A stretch of 64,000 nt of DNA from Solidesulfovibrio alcoholivorans DSM 5433 (GCF_000702665.1 NZ_JNJA01000019.1:1-64000); one strand, 5' to 3'. Positions 8,550 through 16,848 are shown, counted from the stretch's first letter. Notes: a model not told the origin generated them from the sequence alone. Numbers and translations: made by a program.

Positions 8550-9316
8550 AGTTCGCGGTAGTTGGCCAGGATTTCCAGCATGTCGAGCTGCTGGTGTACC
8601 CGGCAGATGCATTCCTCGACCTGGACGGGCTTGACCAGGAAGTCGTTGGCACCGACCTTGAGGAACTTGACGGTCTGCGTCCCGCCCTCGGCCGAGACGC
8701 CGATGACGGCCAGCTTGTCCTTGGCCCAGGTGGCGCGCAACTCCTCGATGAGCCCGAAACCGTCGAGGTGCGGCATGTTGTAGTCCGTTACCACGAGGCT
8801 CACGTCGCCTTCCCGGCGCAGCACGTCGAGGGCCTGCCTGCCGTCCTCGGCCTCGAGGACCTGCAGGTTGAGGTTGCCGAGCAGCTTCGTGAGGTGCAGC
8901 CGGAACAGCCGGGAATCGTCCACCACCAGCGCCTTGAGGAACTGGTTCTTGTACAGCCGCTCGATGAGCCGTTCCATGGCCGTCATCTCGGACATGGTCT
9001 TGACGAAATAATCCACCACGTTCTGCTCCAGGAGCTTCTGGCGGACCTCCTCGTCGAAGGTGGCGGTCATGACTACGGAGGGGATACCGAGCGATGTGGC
9101 CAGGGGCACGATGCCGCCGTCCTCGTCGTCGGGCAGGTTACGGTCGAGGATGGCCACGAAGATGGCGTCGCGCTTTTCCGTCATGGCCTCTTTGGCCTCG
9201 GCCAGGGTGTGGGCGACGAGGGTGGGGAAGGGCGTGGCTTCGGCGATGTGCTGGCTGATGATCTTGGCCTGGACGCGGCTGTCTTCCACGACCAGGACAT
9301 GGCGCAATTCGTTCAT
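8528..9316 (-). CDS. Double-receiver response regulator without output domain
   Basis: The 262-residue protein has two receiver domains and nothing else. REC1 (about 5-120) has VVEDS and a phospho-acceptor in LDRNLPDDEDGG. REC2 (about 127-250) has VVDDSRLFR, VTDYNMPHLDG and LVKPV. Such tandem receivers often sit in front of GGDEF or kinase modules, but here the stop follows the second receiver directly. AAGGAT precedes the ATG. It probably acts through protein-protein contact in a phosphorelay. The gene overlaps the start of pbpC. Confidence 0.88.
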   Translation of the reverse strand: MNELRHVLVVEDSRVQAKIISQHIAEATPFPTLVAHTLAEAKEAMTEKRDAIFVAILDRNLPDDEDGGIVPLATSLGIPSVVMTATFDEEVRQKLLEQNVVDYFVKTMSEMTAMERLIERLYKNQFLKALVVDDSRLFRLHLTKLLGNLNLQVLEAEDGRQALDVLRREGDVSLVVTDYNMPHLDGFGLIEELRATWAKDKLAVIGVSAEGGTQTVKFLKVGANDFLVKPVQVEECICRVHQQLDMLEILANYRELCARAGQ

Positions 9317-9393
9317 GACACCATCCTTATGCGTCCCGAATCATGGGGAAGCATAAGAGATGGGACGGCCGGTGGCAAGCCGGCCGCGACGCG

Positions 9394-10053
9394 CTACCAG
9401 TGGCGGGCCATGGTGTAGGGGATCATTTCCCGGCGGAATGTCTCGGCATCGACGGTGGAGACCGTGGGCGTGGAAGAGGACGCTCCCGGCCCGCCGAGCG
9501 CGCCCACCGTGGCGTCCATGGGCAGGGTGCGGTTGGCCGCGGCCACGATGTTGTTGTTGCGCGCGTCGATGACCTCCAGGGCGAAGCGCACGCCGCCGGG
9601 CGTGACCACGTAGGTGCCGGCCACGACCAGGGTCGCGGTGGCGCGCCCCACGGCCAGGGCCTTGGCGTCGCGGGTCAGGGTGAATTCGCCCTGACCCCGG
9701 CTGACCATGATGTCCCCGGCCTTGCGGATCTCCTGGACGTTGTAGCCGAGCGCCACCAGGGCCGTGGACAGCTCCTGGCCGAAAAGCCGCGCCAGGGGCG
9801 AGGCGCGGCTCAAGTCGCTCAAATCCGCCGGCGTGGTCACCACCACCCAGTACAGCCCCCGGCTGTTGTCGCGGGTGTACATGCCAAGGCGCGGCACGAG
9901 CTGGCGGTCGAGCTCCCCGGCCAGGGCCATGGCCACCTCGGGGTATTGCGGCTGGGGCGGCGCTGTGTTGCCGCCGCACAGCGCGGCCATGAGCAGCGGC
10001 GCGAACACGAACGGCAGAAGCAGAAGTGGCAGGGCGCGAAGAGCGTATTTCAT
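9394..10053 (-). CDS. FlgO-like outer-membrane/periplasmic protein
   Basis: The 219-residue protein has an N-terminal hydrophobic signal segment (about 5-25) and then the FlgO family pattern: a VVTTPADLSDLSRASPLARL segment, a Gly-Tyr-rich helix, an SRGQGEFTLTRDAKALA segment and GTYVVTPGGVRFALEVIDA strands. FlgO in Vibrio is an outer-membrane lipoprotein linked to flagellar function; here the N terminus lacks a clear lipobox cysteine. AAGGAGG lies 6 nt before the ATG at 10053. It follows the Pro/Ala-rich exported protein by 14 bp, but no flagellar genes are in the window. Confidence 0.75.
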   Translation of the reverse strand: MKYALRALPLLLLPFVFAPLLMAALCGGNTAPPQPQYPEVAMALAGELDRQLVPRLGMYTRDNSRGLYWVVVTTPADLSDLSRASPLARLFGQELSTALVALGYNVQEIRKAGDIMVSRGQGEFTLTRDAKALAVGRATATLVVAGTYVVTPGGVRFALEVIDARNNNIVAAANRTLPMDATVGALGGPGASSSTPTVSTVDAETFRREMIPYTMARHW

Positions 10054-10067
10054 GGCGGCCTCCTTGG

Positions 10068-10595
10068 TCATTGGCCTTGGGCCGGCTTGGGCGCGGGTTG
10101 CGGCGCTTGTCCGGGAGCGGGTTGCGACGCGGCATTCGGGGCCGGGGCCGGCGCGGGCTCGGGCGGGAATTCCACGGGCGAGGGCTTCGCGCCGCCCGCT
10201 CCCGCCGGGCCGTCCTTGGCCGGCGCGGCCGCCGGCATGGGGGCCTGGGCCGGAACGGGGTCCAGGGGAATGATGGATTCCGTGGGCGGCTCGTAGCGTT
10301 GTTCGAGCTTGGGCCCGGCCGGGGCCTGGGCCTTTGGCGCGGACTGTTGCGGCGCGGGACGCGGCTGGCGCTTGCGCGGCTTTTTCACCCGCCGGCGCTT
10401 TGCCGGAGCGGGAGCCGGCGTGAAGGGCAGCGGCGGCGTGTTCGGCGTCGGCGGCGCGTTGATGTCGCGGATGGGAATCTGCGTCGGCAGCGGCGCGGGC
10501 ATGCCGGCCTCGGCCGTGTCGCGGGTTTCGACAAGGCTTGCGGCGGCGATGCACGCCGCCAGGACGCAGGGCAGGAGCGTTCGCGCTGGGTGCAT
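10068..10595 (-). CDS. Proline/alanine-rich exported protein of unknown function
   Basis: The 175-residue product has a signal peptide (about 1-20, ending near CIAAAS) and then a low-complexity chain rich in Pro and Ala, with a basic patch (KRRRVKKPRKRQPR) near residues 66-79. No domain is recognisable. The start at 10595 has GGAG 8 nt upstream. It is followed after 14 bp by the FlgO-like gene, suggesting a two-gene unit acting at the envelope. It could be a periplasmic spacer or a murein-associated protein; that is a guess from composition only. Confidence 0.55.
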   Translation of the reverse strand: MHPARTLLPCVLAACIAAASLVETRDTAEAGMPAPLPTQIPIRDINAPPTPNTPPLPFTPAPAPAKRRRVKKPRKRQPRPAPQQSAPKAQAPAGPKLEQRYEPPTESIIPLDPVPAQAPMPAAAPAKDGPAGAGGAKPSPVEFPPEPAPAPAPNAASQPAPGQAPQPAPKPAQGQ

Positions 10596-10734
10596 GGGGT
10601 TTCTCCACGGGGCCCCCTTGGGCCTCCTGTCCCTGTCATCGGTCGGTTGGGGGAAATCTTTACGGCTGCGGGGACAGCCGTTGCGAAGGTGTTTCCGTTG
10701 CGCCCGGGGGTTGCGCAAAGAGCCGGGAAGTGGT

Positions 10735-10748
10735 TTATGGAACCATAA
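10735..10748. promoter_or_regulatory. Palindrome upstream of dfx (candidate operator)
   Basis: TTATGG and CCATAA flank a 2-bp centre, about 85 bp before the dfx start codon. It is the only AT-rich palindrome in the 236-bp gap between the Pro/Ala-rich protein gene and dfx. The form resembles peroxide- or iron-responsive (PerR/Fur-like) operators only loosely, so the regulator is unknown. Confidence 0.25.
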
Positions 10749-10831
10749 GGTGTTGCCCGCTCCGCGCGCCTGGTTCTCCCCGGCCGGCCCGCGCGAGAAA
10801 AGACTATCGGGGATCAGAAGGAGTGTAGCAA

Positions 10832-11209
10832 ATGGCTAAGCAGCTGGAAATCTACAAGTGCGAAGTGTGCGGCAATATCGTCGAGGTCCTGCATGGCGGC
10901 GACGGCGAACTGGTCTGCTGCGGGCAGCCCATGAAACTCATGACCGAGAACACCGTGGACGCTTCCAAGGAGAAACATGTTCCGGTCATCGAGAAGACCG
11001 CCGACGGCTATCTGGTCAAGGTCGGCGCGGTGGCGCACCCCATGGAGGCCAAACACTGGATCGAGTGGATCGAGTTGGTCGCCGACGGCAAGGCCTACCG
11101 CCAGTTCCTGAACCCCGGCGACACCCCCGAGGCGACGTTCTGCGTCAAGGCCGAGAAGGTCTACGCCCGCGAATACTGCAATATCCACGGCCTGTGGAAG
11201 AAGGACTAG
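10832..11209 (+). CDS. dfx: Desulfoferrodoxin (superoxide reductase, 2Fe type)
   Basis: The 125-residue protein reduces superoxide to peroxide in the cytoplasm without releasing oxygen, typical of anaerobic sulfate reducers. The N-terminal desulforedoxin-like centre I ligands are Cys10, Cys13, Cys29 and Cys30. The catalytic centre II ligands are His49, His69, His75, Cys116 and His119, all present at the numbering of characterised Desulfovibrio proteins. Lys48 next to His49 is the expected catalytic lysine. An AAGGAG precedes the ATG. It is followed after 4 bp by a ferritin gene, forming an oxygen/iron defence operon. Confidence 0.97.
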   Translation: MAKQLEIYKCEVCGNIVEVLHGGDGELVCCGQPMKLMTENTVDASKEKHVPVIEKTADGYLVKVGAVAHPMEAKHWIEWIELVADGKAYRQFLNPGDTPEATFCVKAEKVYAREYCNIHGLWKKD

Positions 11210-11213
11210 CCCC

Positions 11214-11726
11214 ATGCTGTCCCCGACCATGGTGAAGGCGCTCAACGATCAGGTGCATTGGGAACTGTATTCCGCCTACCTGTACGTGTCCATGGCCACC
11301 TATTTCGAGGACAAGGGTCTCATGGGGTTTGCCAACTGGATGCATGTGCAGGACCAGGAAGAGAAGTTCCACGCGCAGAGGTTCTACAACTACATCGTGG
11401 AGCGCGGCGGCCGCGTGATTTTGCAGGCCATCGAAGCGCCGCCCCACGACTGGGCCTCGCCACTGGCCGTGTTCGAAGAGGCTCTGTCCCACGAGGAAGG
11501 CGTCACGGCCCGCATCTACAAGCTGATGGACTTGGCGCTCGAGGAAAAGGACCACGGCACGGCTTCGTTCCTCAAGTGGTTCATCGACGAGCAGGTCGAG
11601 GAAGAGGCGAGCGTGGCCGATGTCATCTCCAAGCTCAAGCTCGTGGACCAGACCCCGGGCGGGGCATTCATGCTCGACAAGGACCTGGCCGCGCGGGTCT
11701 ACGTGCCGCCGACCACCGCCGCCTAG
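11214..11726 (+). CDS. ftn: Ferritin
   Basis: The 170-residue four-helix protein matches bacterial non-haem ferritin (FtnA type). Ferroxidase-centre residues are visible as Glu17 in HWELYSAYLY, the EEKFHAQ helix (Glu50, His53), Glu94 in SHEEGV and the EQVEEE helix near 125-130. It oxidises Fe(II) and stores iron as a mineral core in a 24-mer cage. Placement 4 bp after dfx means iron sequestration and superoxide removal would be made together. The window has a second iron-storage system (encapsulin at 40.4-41.6 kb). Confidence 0.95.
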   Translation: MLSPTMVKALNDQVHWELYSAYLYVSMATYFEDKGLMGFANWMHVQDQEEKFHAQRFYNYIVERGGRVILQAIEAPPHDWASPLAVFEEALSHEEGVTARIYKLMDLALEEKDHGTASFLKWFIDEQVEEEASVADVISKLKLVDQTPGGAFMLDKDLAARVYVPPTTAA

Positions 11727-11806
11727 CCGTTTCGGAAAATATGTCCAACCCCGGCCGCCCGCGCCCGTCGCGGGCGGCCGTCCTTTTGCGCAAGGGAGCG
11801 AGACAT

Positions 11807-13486
11807 ATGGGCGCATCCGCCATCAACATCGTCATCGGAGGCGAAGCCGGCCAGGGGCTCGTGACCGTGGGGGAATTTCTCTCGCGGGCGCTGGTGCGCG
11901 CCGGCTACGCCATCGTCGTCACCCAGGACTACCAGTCCCGCATCCGGGGCGGCCACAACACCTTCGCCATCCGCGTGGGCAGCGAAACCGTGGCCGCGCC
12001 GACCGAGGGCATCGACCTGCTCGTGGCCCTTTCCGCCGACGCCCTGGCCATCCACAAAGAACACCTCACGGACCGCGCCCTGGTGCTCGCCGACGCGGCC
12101 CACGGCCTGGCCGGGTCGCCGGGACTGGCCATTCCCTACAAGAAACTGTGTCCCAAGCCGCTTTACGAGAACATGGCCGCGCTCGGCGTGCTCGGGGAAC
12201 TGCTGTGTCTGGACCCGGCCTTCCTCACCGGGCTTGTCGCCGAGAAATTCGGCAAGAAGGGCGAGGACGTCGTCGCCGCCAACCGCCAGGTGTTCGCGGC
12301 GGCCGCGGACTGGACGCGCGCCCAGAAGGCCTCCTTCGCCTGCCTGGCCCCGCCCGCTTCGCGCGGCAAACGGGTCATGCTCCACGGCAACGAAGCCATC
12401 GCCCTGGGCGGCATGGCCGCGGGCGTCAATTTCTGCTCCTTTTACCCCATGACCCCGGGCACCTCGGTCATCCAGACGTATATCGACCACGCCGACCGTA
12501 TGGGCATCGTCTGCGAACAGGCCGAGGACGAGATCGCCGCCGTCATCATGGCCCTTGGCGCGTCCTACGCCGGCGCGCGGCCCATGGTCTCCACCTCGGG
12601 CGGCGGATTCGCGCTCATGGTCGAAGGCGTGAGCCTTTCCGGCATGCTGGAAACGCCGGTCACCATCGTCGTGGCCCAGCGCCCCGGCCCGGCCACGGGC
12701 CTGCCCACCCGCACCGAGCAGGCCGACCTCGACCTGGTCCTTCATGCCGGCCACGGTGAATTTCCACGCGCGATCTTCGCGCCCGGCACCCTCGGGCAGT
12801 GCTTTCATCTGGCGCACAAGGCCGTGGATACGGCCGAGCGCTTCCAGTCGCCGGTTTTCATCCTGACGGACCAGTTCCTGGCCGACAGCTACCGCGACGT
12901 CGCGCCCTTCGACCTGGACGCCTTGCCGGCCGTGTCCCGGGCGCTGACGACCGTTCCCGACCCGGCCGGCTACCTCCGCTACGCCGTGACCGAAGACGGC
13001 GTCTCGCCGCGCCTCGTGCCCGGGTTTTGCGAGGCGACCGTCGTGCTCGACAGCGACGAACACACCCCGGACGGCCACATCACCGAGGACCTCGCCGTGC
13101 GCGTGACCATGCAGGACAAGCGCATGCGCAAGCTCTCCGGCCTGGCCCAGGCCGCCTTGCCCCCGGACGTCTACGGCGACCCCGACGGCGCGACGCTTCT
13201 CGCCTGCTGGGGCTCGACGCTTGGCGCGGCCCTGGAAGCGGCCGAGGCGCTTCACGAAAAGGGGGAAAAGGCGGCGGTGCTGCATTTTTCCCAGCTCTGG
13301 CCGCTTGCGCCGGACGCCTTCCTGCCGACCCTCCGCAAGGCCCGGCGCACGGTCATGGTCGAGGGCAACTTCGCCGGCCAGTTGGCAAGGCTCATCCGCC
13401 GCGAAACGGGCTATGCCTTCGACGGCCGCGTCAACCGCTACGACGGGCTGCCGTTTACGGCGGCGTACATCCTGGAAAGGCTATAG
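11807..13486 (+). CDS. korA: 2-oxoacid:acceptor oxidoreductase, alpha subunit (gamma-alpha fusion)
   Basis: The 559-residue protein has an N-terminal gamma-type domain (GGEAGQGLVTVGEFL, SRIRGGHNTF, about 1-185) fused to the alpha pyrimidine/PP domain (YPMTPGTSV, EQAEDEIAA, about 195-560), the KorA layout. With the next gene it oxidatively decarboxylates a 2-oxoacid to an acyl-CoA with ferredoxin as acceptor. The start at 11807 is preceded by GGGAG; the frame is open further upstream but overlaps the ferritin gene. The substrate (2-oxoglutarate versus branched-chain or aromatic oxoacids) cannot be decided here. No delta ferredoxin subunit gene is present. Confidence 0.9.
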   Translation: MGASAINIVIGGEAGQGLVTVGEFLSRALVRAGYAIVVTQDYQSRIRGGHNTFAIRVGSETVAAPTEGIDLLVALSADALAIHKEHLTDRALVLADAAHGLAGSPGLAIPYKKLCPKPLYENMAALGVLGELLCLDPAFLTGLVAEKFGKKGEDVVAANRQVFAAAADWTRAQKASFACLAPPASRGKRVMLHGNEAIALGGMAAGVNFCSFYPMTPGTSVIQTYIDHADRMGIVCEQAEDEIAAVIMALGASYAGARPMVSTSGGGFALMVEGVSLSGMLETPVTIVVAQRPGPATGLPTRTEQADLDLVLHAGHGEFPRAIFAPGTLGQCFHLAHKAVDTAERFQSPVFILTDQFLADSYRDVAPFDLDALPAVSRALTTVPDPAGYLRYAVTEDGVSPRLVPGFCEATVVLDSDEHTPDGHITEDLAVRVTMQDKRMRKLSGLAQAALPPDVYGDPDGATLLACWGSTLGAALEAAEALHEKGEKAAVLHFSQLWPLAPDAFLPTLRKARRTVMVEGNFAGQLARLIRRETGYAFDGRVNRYDGLPFTAAYILERL

Positions 13487-13496
13487 GGAGGACGCC

Positions 13497-14336
13497 ATGG
13501 TGACTGCGCAAGACTACGGCGAATTCGAAACCGCCTGGTGTCCCGGCTGCGGGAACTTCTCCATCCGCAAGGCCGTGGTCAAGGCCCTGGTGGAACTCGG
13601 GCTGCCGCCCCACAAGGCGGTCTTCTCCACGGGCATCGGCCAGGCGGCCAAGGCCCCGCACTACATCCGCGTCAATGCGTTCAACGGCCTGCACGGCCGC
13701 TCCCTGCCCGCCGCCACGGGCATCAGGCTCGCCAACCCGCAGCTCGCCGTGTTCGCCGAATCCGGCGACGGCTGCTCCTACGGCGAGGGCGGCAACCACT
13801 TCCTGGCGGCGCTTAGGCGCAACATCGACATCACCTACATCGTCCACGACAACCAGATCTACGGCCTGACCAAGGGCCAGGCCAGCCCGACCACGCCCAA
13901 GGGCCAGAAAACAAAGACCCAGCCCCACGGCGCTCCTTCGAACGCCTTCAATCCCGTGGCCGTGGCCGTGACCATGGGCGCTTCCTTTGTCGCCCGGGGC
14001 TTTGCCGGCGAGATCGACCACCTGGCCGGGCTCATCGCGGCCGGAGCGCGTCACCCGGGATTTTCCCTCATCGACGTGCTCCAGCCCTGCGTTTCCTTCA
14101 ACAAGGTCAACACCTACGCCTGGTACAAGGAACGCTGCTACAAGCTCGGCAACGACCACGACCCCTCCGACCCCCGCGCCGCCCTGGAGAGGGCCATGGA
14201 GTGGGGCGAGCGCATCCCCATCGGCATCCTGTATACCAACGACCGCCCGGCCTTCGGCGTGGGCGCGAAAACGCCGCTCGCGACGCAGGAGCCCGACAGG
14301 GGCGCGCTGCGGGAGATTATCGAGGGGTATGCGTAG
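13497..14336 (+). CDS. korB: 2-oxoacid:acceptor oxidoreductase, beta subunit (thiamine pyrophosphate)
   Basis: The 279-residue protein carries CPGCGNFSI near the N terminus, GDGCSYGEGGNHF for thiamine diphosphate/Mg binding and DNQIYGLTKGQASPTT, all typical of the beta subunit of ferredoxin-dependent 2-oxoacid oxidoreductases. Cysteines near Cys17/Cys20 and in QPCVSF would bind the single [4Fe-4S] cluster. The start is preceded by AGGGAGG and lies 10 bp after korA, so the two form one operon that ends at the intergenic repeat beginning 14379. Confidence 0.92.
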   Translation: MVTAQDYGEFETAWCPGCGNFSIRKAVVKALVELGLPPHKAVFSTGIGQAAKAPHYIRVNAFNGLHGRSLPAATGIRLANPQLAVFAESGDGCSYGEGGNHFLAALRRNIDITYIVHDNQIYGLTKGQASPTTPKGQKTKTQPHGAPSNAFNPVAVAVTMGASFVARGFAGEIDHLAGLIAAGARHPGFSLIDVLQPCVSFNKVNTYAWYKERCYKLGNDHDPSDPRAALERAMEWGERIPIGILYTNDRPAFGVGAKTPLATQEPDRGALREIIEGYA

Positions 14337-14378
14337 GAAGGGGAGATAAGGGGAGATAAGGGATAAGAGAGAAGAAAT

Positions 14379-14434
14379 GCCTCCGGCGGCCAGGAGGGGC
14401 CGAGGGCCCCTCCTGGACCACCCCGAAAGGGGGG
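14379..14434 (+). repeat. Dispersed intergenic repeat type B, copy 1
   Basis: The copy begins GCCTCCGGCGGCCAGGAGGGG and continues as a palindromic GGGGCC-GAGG-GCCCC core, then TCCTGGACCACCCC and a G run. The same layout recurs at 15623, 16927, 37927, 43194 and 43361. It lies between korB and the nitroreductase gene. Confidence 0.75.
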
Positions 14435-14496
14435 ATGCTTGAGACTGGCAGACAACGGAGAACTGGTGGCGAGGCGTTTTCTTGGGGAGGTGAGGG

Positions 14497-15261
14497 ATGC
14501 GGTTTGATTTGAAGTTCTTCCTGAAGGACACGGTGCGCAAGATGGTGGACTTTTCCACCACCGCGCAAAATCGCGGCCTGCCCGCGCCGCCGCTAGAGCA
14601 GCCGTATCCGGCCGGGGCCGCGCTCGTGGCGCTGCCGGGGCCGGGCGACGGCTGGCCCGGGATCGCGCCGGTTCCCCTGGCGGCGGCCATTGCCGGCCGC
14701 CGTTCCAGGCGGGTTTTCGACGATGCGCCGCTTTCCCTCGAGGAACTGGGCTTTCTGCTCTGGGCCACGCAGGGCCTGCGCAAGGCCCCGGGCGCATCGG
14801 GGTTCCGCACCGTGCCCTCGGCCGGCTGCCGCCACGCCCTGGAAACCTATCTCGCCGTCTTCCGCGTCGCAGGCCTGGAAAAGGGTCTCTACCGCTACCT
14901 GCCCGTGGAGCACGCCCTGGTGCTCGAGGACGCGCCGGAGCAGCTGGAGGCGCAGGTCAGTCGGGCCGCGTTCGACCAGCGGTTCGTGGCCAGGGGGGCG
15001 GTGACGTTTTTCTGGACCACGGTTCCCGAGCGCATGGAGTGGCGCTACGCCGAGGCGTCGTACAAGGTGATCGCGCTTGACGCCGGCCATGTCTGCCAGA
15101 ATTTGTATCTGGCCTGCGAGGCCGTGGGCGCGGGGACGTGCGCCGTGGCCGCGTATGACCAGGAAGCCTGCGACGCGCTTTTGGGCGTCGACGGCGAGGA
15201 GGAATTTACCGTATATCTGGCCCCGGTCGGCAAGATCGCGGCCAAGGGAGAAAAGTCATGA
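14497..15261 (+). CDS. SagB/ThcOx-type nitroreductase-family oxidoreductase
   Basis: The 254-residue protein belongs to the FMN-dependent nitroreductase superfamily, SagB-type branch. The RRSRRVFDDAPLSLEELGFLLWATQG motif region (about 67-92), the FRTVPSAGCRHALE segment and DAGHVCQNLYLACEAVGAGTCAV (about 193-214) are diagnostic. GGAGG lies 6 nt before the ATG. No cyclodehydratase or precursor-peptide gene is nearby, so it is not part of an azole-peptide cluster. It overlaps the next small gene by 4 bp (ATGA), so the two are translationally coupled. Confidence 0.85.
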   Translation: MRFDLKFFLKDTVRKMVDFSTTAQNRGLPAPPLEQPYPAGAALVALPGPGDGWPGIAPVPLAAAIAGRRSRRVFDDAPLSLEELGFLLWATQGLRKAPGASGFRTVPSAGCRHALETYLAVFRVAGLEKGLYRYLPVEHALVLEDAPEQLEAQVSRAAFDQRFVARGAVTFFWTTVPERMEWRYAEASYKVIALDAGHVCQNLYLACEAVGAGTCAVAAYDQEACDALLGVDGEEEFTVYLAPVGKIAAKGEKS

Positions 15262-15605
15262 AGAAGGTGGCGCTTTTTGCGTTTCGCGGCGATATTTCCT
15301 GTTTCGTCCACGTGCTGTTAAACGCCCTGGAATTCCGGGAGAAGGGCTACGAGGTCAAGGTGGTGCTCGAGGGCGAAGCGACCAGGCTCGTGGCCGTGCT
15401 GGCCAAGGCGGACAACCCTATGCATGGGCTGTTCGAGCAGACGAAATCCCTGGGGCTTTTCGCCGGCGTCTGCCGCGCCTGCTCGCACCAGCTCGGCAGC
15501 CAGGAAGCGGCCGTTGCCGAGGGCTTCGCGCTGCTTGACGACATGCACGGCCACCCCGGCATGGCCCCCTACACCGACGACGGCTACACCGTCCTTATTT
15601 TCTAG
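15258..15605 (+). CDS. Small DsrE-like cytoplasmic protein
   Basis: The 115-residue protein has a Rossmann-like start (KKVALFAFRGDISCFVHVLLNALEF), a GYEVKVVLEGEA strand and a cysteine pair in CRACSHQLG, like DsrE/DsrF-superfamily proteins that bind or relay sulfur. Assignment is by fold-level resemblance only. It overlaps the nitroreductase gene by 4 bp. The two would act together, possibly in redox chemistry on a small molecule. Confidence 0.6.
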   Translation: MKKVALFAFRGDISCFVHVLLNALEFREKGYEVKVVLEGEATRLVAVLAKADNPMHGLFEQTKSLGLFAGVCRACSHQLGSQEAAVAEGFALLDDMHGHPGMAPYTDDGYTVLIF

Positions 15606-15622
15606 CCCCATTCTTTCCCATC

Positions 15623-15665
15623 AAGGGGGTCCGGGGGGGATTATCCCCCCCCGGCCGCCGGAGGC
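15623..15665 (-). repeat. Dispersed intergenic repeat type B, copy 2
   Basis: In reverse orientation it reads GCCTCCGGCGGCCGGGGGGG, then a GATAATC-like loop and a run of C/GGACC. It lies between the converging DsrE-like gene and the fructose-bisphosphatase gene and can fold as a GC-rich hairpin, so it may also terminate transcription. Confidence 0.7.
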
Positions 15666-15695
15666 CTCTTCCCTTATCTCCCTCTCTCCCTCCCC

Positions 15696-16679
15696 CTAAT
15701 CGTATTTCACAGCGCTGATTTCCATCAGCTTGTCCAGCCGGATGCGCGTTTCGATGCGGCGCATGGTGCCGGTCTTGCCGCGCATGACCAGGGAGTGGGT
15801 GATGGCGTGGGTGCCGGTGAACTGCACGCCTTCGAGGAACGTGCCGCCCGAGATGCCGGTCGCGGCGAAATAGGTGTCGTCGCTGTTGACGAGCGTCTCC
15901 TCGGTGAAAATCCGGTTGCAGTCGATGCCGGCCTCGGCCAGGGCCAGCTTTTCGTCTTCCAATTGCGGATCGAGGCGCGCGAGCAGCCGCCCGCCGAGCG
16001 CCCGGATGGCGCAGGCCGAGAGCACGCCTTCGGGCGTGCCGCCGGTGCCGAGCATGACGTCCACCACGTTTTCGGGATCAACGGCCATGAGCGACCCGGC
16101 CACGTCGCCGTCGGTGTGCAGCTGGATGCGCGCGCCAACGGCCCGGATGTCGGCGATGAGGCTCTTGTGTCGCGGCTTGTCCAGAACGAAGACCACGAGG
16201 TCGTCCACGTCCTTGCCAAGGGCCTTGGCGATCTTTTTCAGGTTGTCGCCCACGGGCGCGTCGAGGTCCGCGGCGTCGCGCGCCTCGGATGGCACCACGA
16301 GCTTTTGCATGTAATAGCTCGGCCCGGGGTTGAACATGGAGCCGCGCGGCGCGATGCCGACCACGGAGATGGCGTTGGGCCGGCCGTAGGCGAGCAGGTT
16401 CGTGCCCTCGACCGGGTCCACGGCGACGTCCACGGCATGGCCCTGGCCGCTGCCCACGCGCTCGCCGTTATACAGCATCGGGGCCTCGTCCTTCTCCCCC
16501 TCGCCGATGATGATCATGCCCTCGATGGGCAGGGTGTTGAAGGAAAGGCGCATGGCGTCCACGGCGGCCTGGTCGCCGGCGTTCTTGTCGCCGCGCCCGA
16601 GCCAGCGCGAGGAACTCAGCGCCGCCGCTTCCGTGACACGTACCAGATCCAAGCCGAGATTTCTGTCCGGCGCTTCCAT
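15696..16679 (-). CDS. glpX: Fructose-1,6-bisphosphatase class II
   Basis: The 327-residue protein matches the GlpX family: RWLGRGDKNAGDQAAVDAMR near residues 26-45, IIIGEGEKDEAPM for metal binding, DPVEGTNLLAYG and GTGGTPEGVLSA. It removes the 1-phosphate of fructose 1,6-bisphosphate in gluconeogenesis. The ATG at 16679 was chosen because AAAGGAG lies 5-6 nt upstream; further upstream the frame enters a repeat. Transketolase and ribose-5-phosphate isomerase genes follow upstream on the same strand, so this region serves sugar-phosphate metabolism. Confidence 0.95.
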   Translation of the reverse strand: MEAPDRNLGLDLVRVTEAAALSSSRWLGRGDKNAGDQAAVDAMRLSFNTLPIEGMIIIGEGEKDEAPMLYNGERVGSGQGHAVDVAVDPVEGTNLLAYGRPNAISVVGIAPRGSMFNPGPSYYMQKLVVPSEARDAADLDAPVGDNLKKIAKALGKDVDDLVVFVLDKPRHKSLIADIRAVGARIQLHTDGDVAGSLMAVDPENVVDVMLGTGGTPEGVLSACAIRALGGRLLARLDPQLEDEKLALAEAGIDCNRIFTEETLVNSDDTYFAATGISGGTFLEGVQFTGTHAITHSLVMRGKTGTMRRIETRIRLDKLMEISAVKYD

Positions 16680-16758
16680 GCAGGCTCCTTTGCAGTGGGG
16701 GAAAACGAAGAATGTGGGGAAGAGCTTCCATGCCCCTTTGCTGCGGGCTGCGTGGCCC

Positions 16759-16804
16759 GGGTTCCCTCCCCGCGCCCCTCCTTCCCAAAAAACTTTCAAA
16801 GGGG
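16759..16804 (-). repeat. Dispersed repeat type A, copy 2
   Basis: On the minus strand it reads CCCCTTTGAAAGTTTTTTGG, then GAAGGAGGGGCGCGGGGAGGG, closely similar to 17-67. It sits about 80 bp upstream of glpX. Confidence 0.5.
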
Positions 16805-16812
16805 AATAGAGG

Positions 16813-16848
16813 AAACGGCCCCGAAAGTCGAAGCTTTCGGGGCCGTTT
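16813..16848. terminator. 15-bp hairpin downstream of transketolase
   Basis: The arms AAACGGCCCCGAAAG and CTTTCGGGGCCGTTT are perfect complements around TCGAAG. It is downstream of the minus-strand transketolase gene, though 160 bp away, and ends in only three T residues on that strand. It is a plausible terminator that would also insulate glpX. Confidence 0.55.

Noticed and set aside
14497..15605. Azole-modified peptide (SagB) cluster
   Set aside because: Only the SagB-type dehydrogenase is present; no cyclodehydratase, docking protein or precursor peptide was seen nearby.
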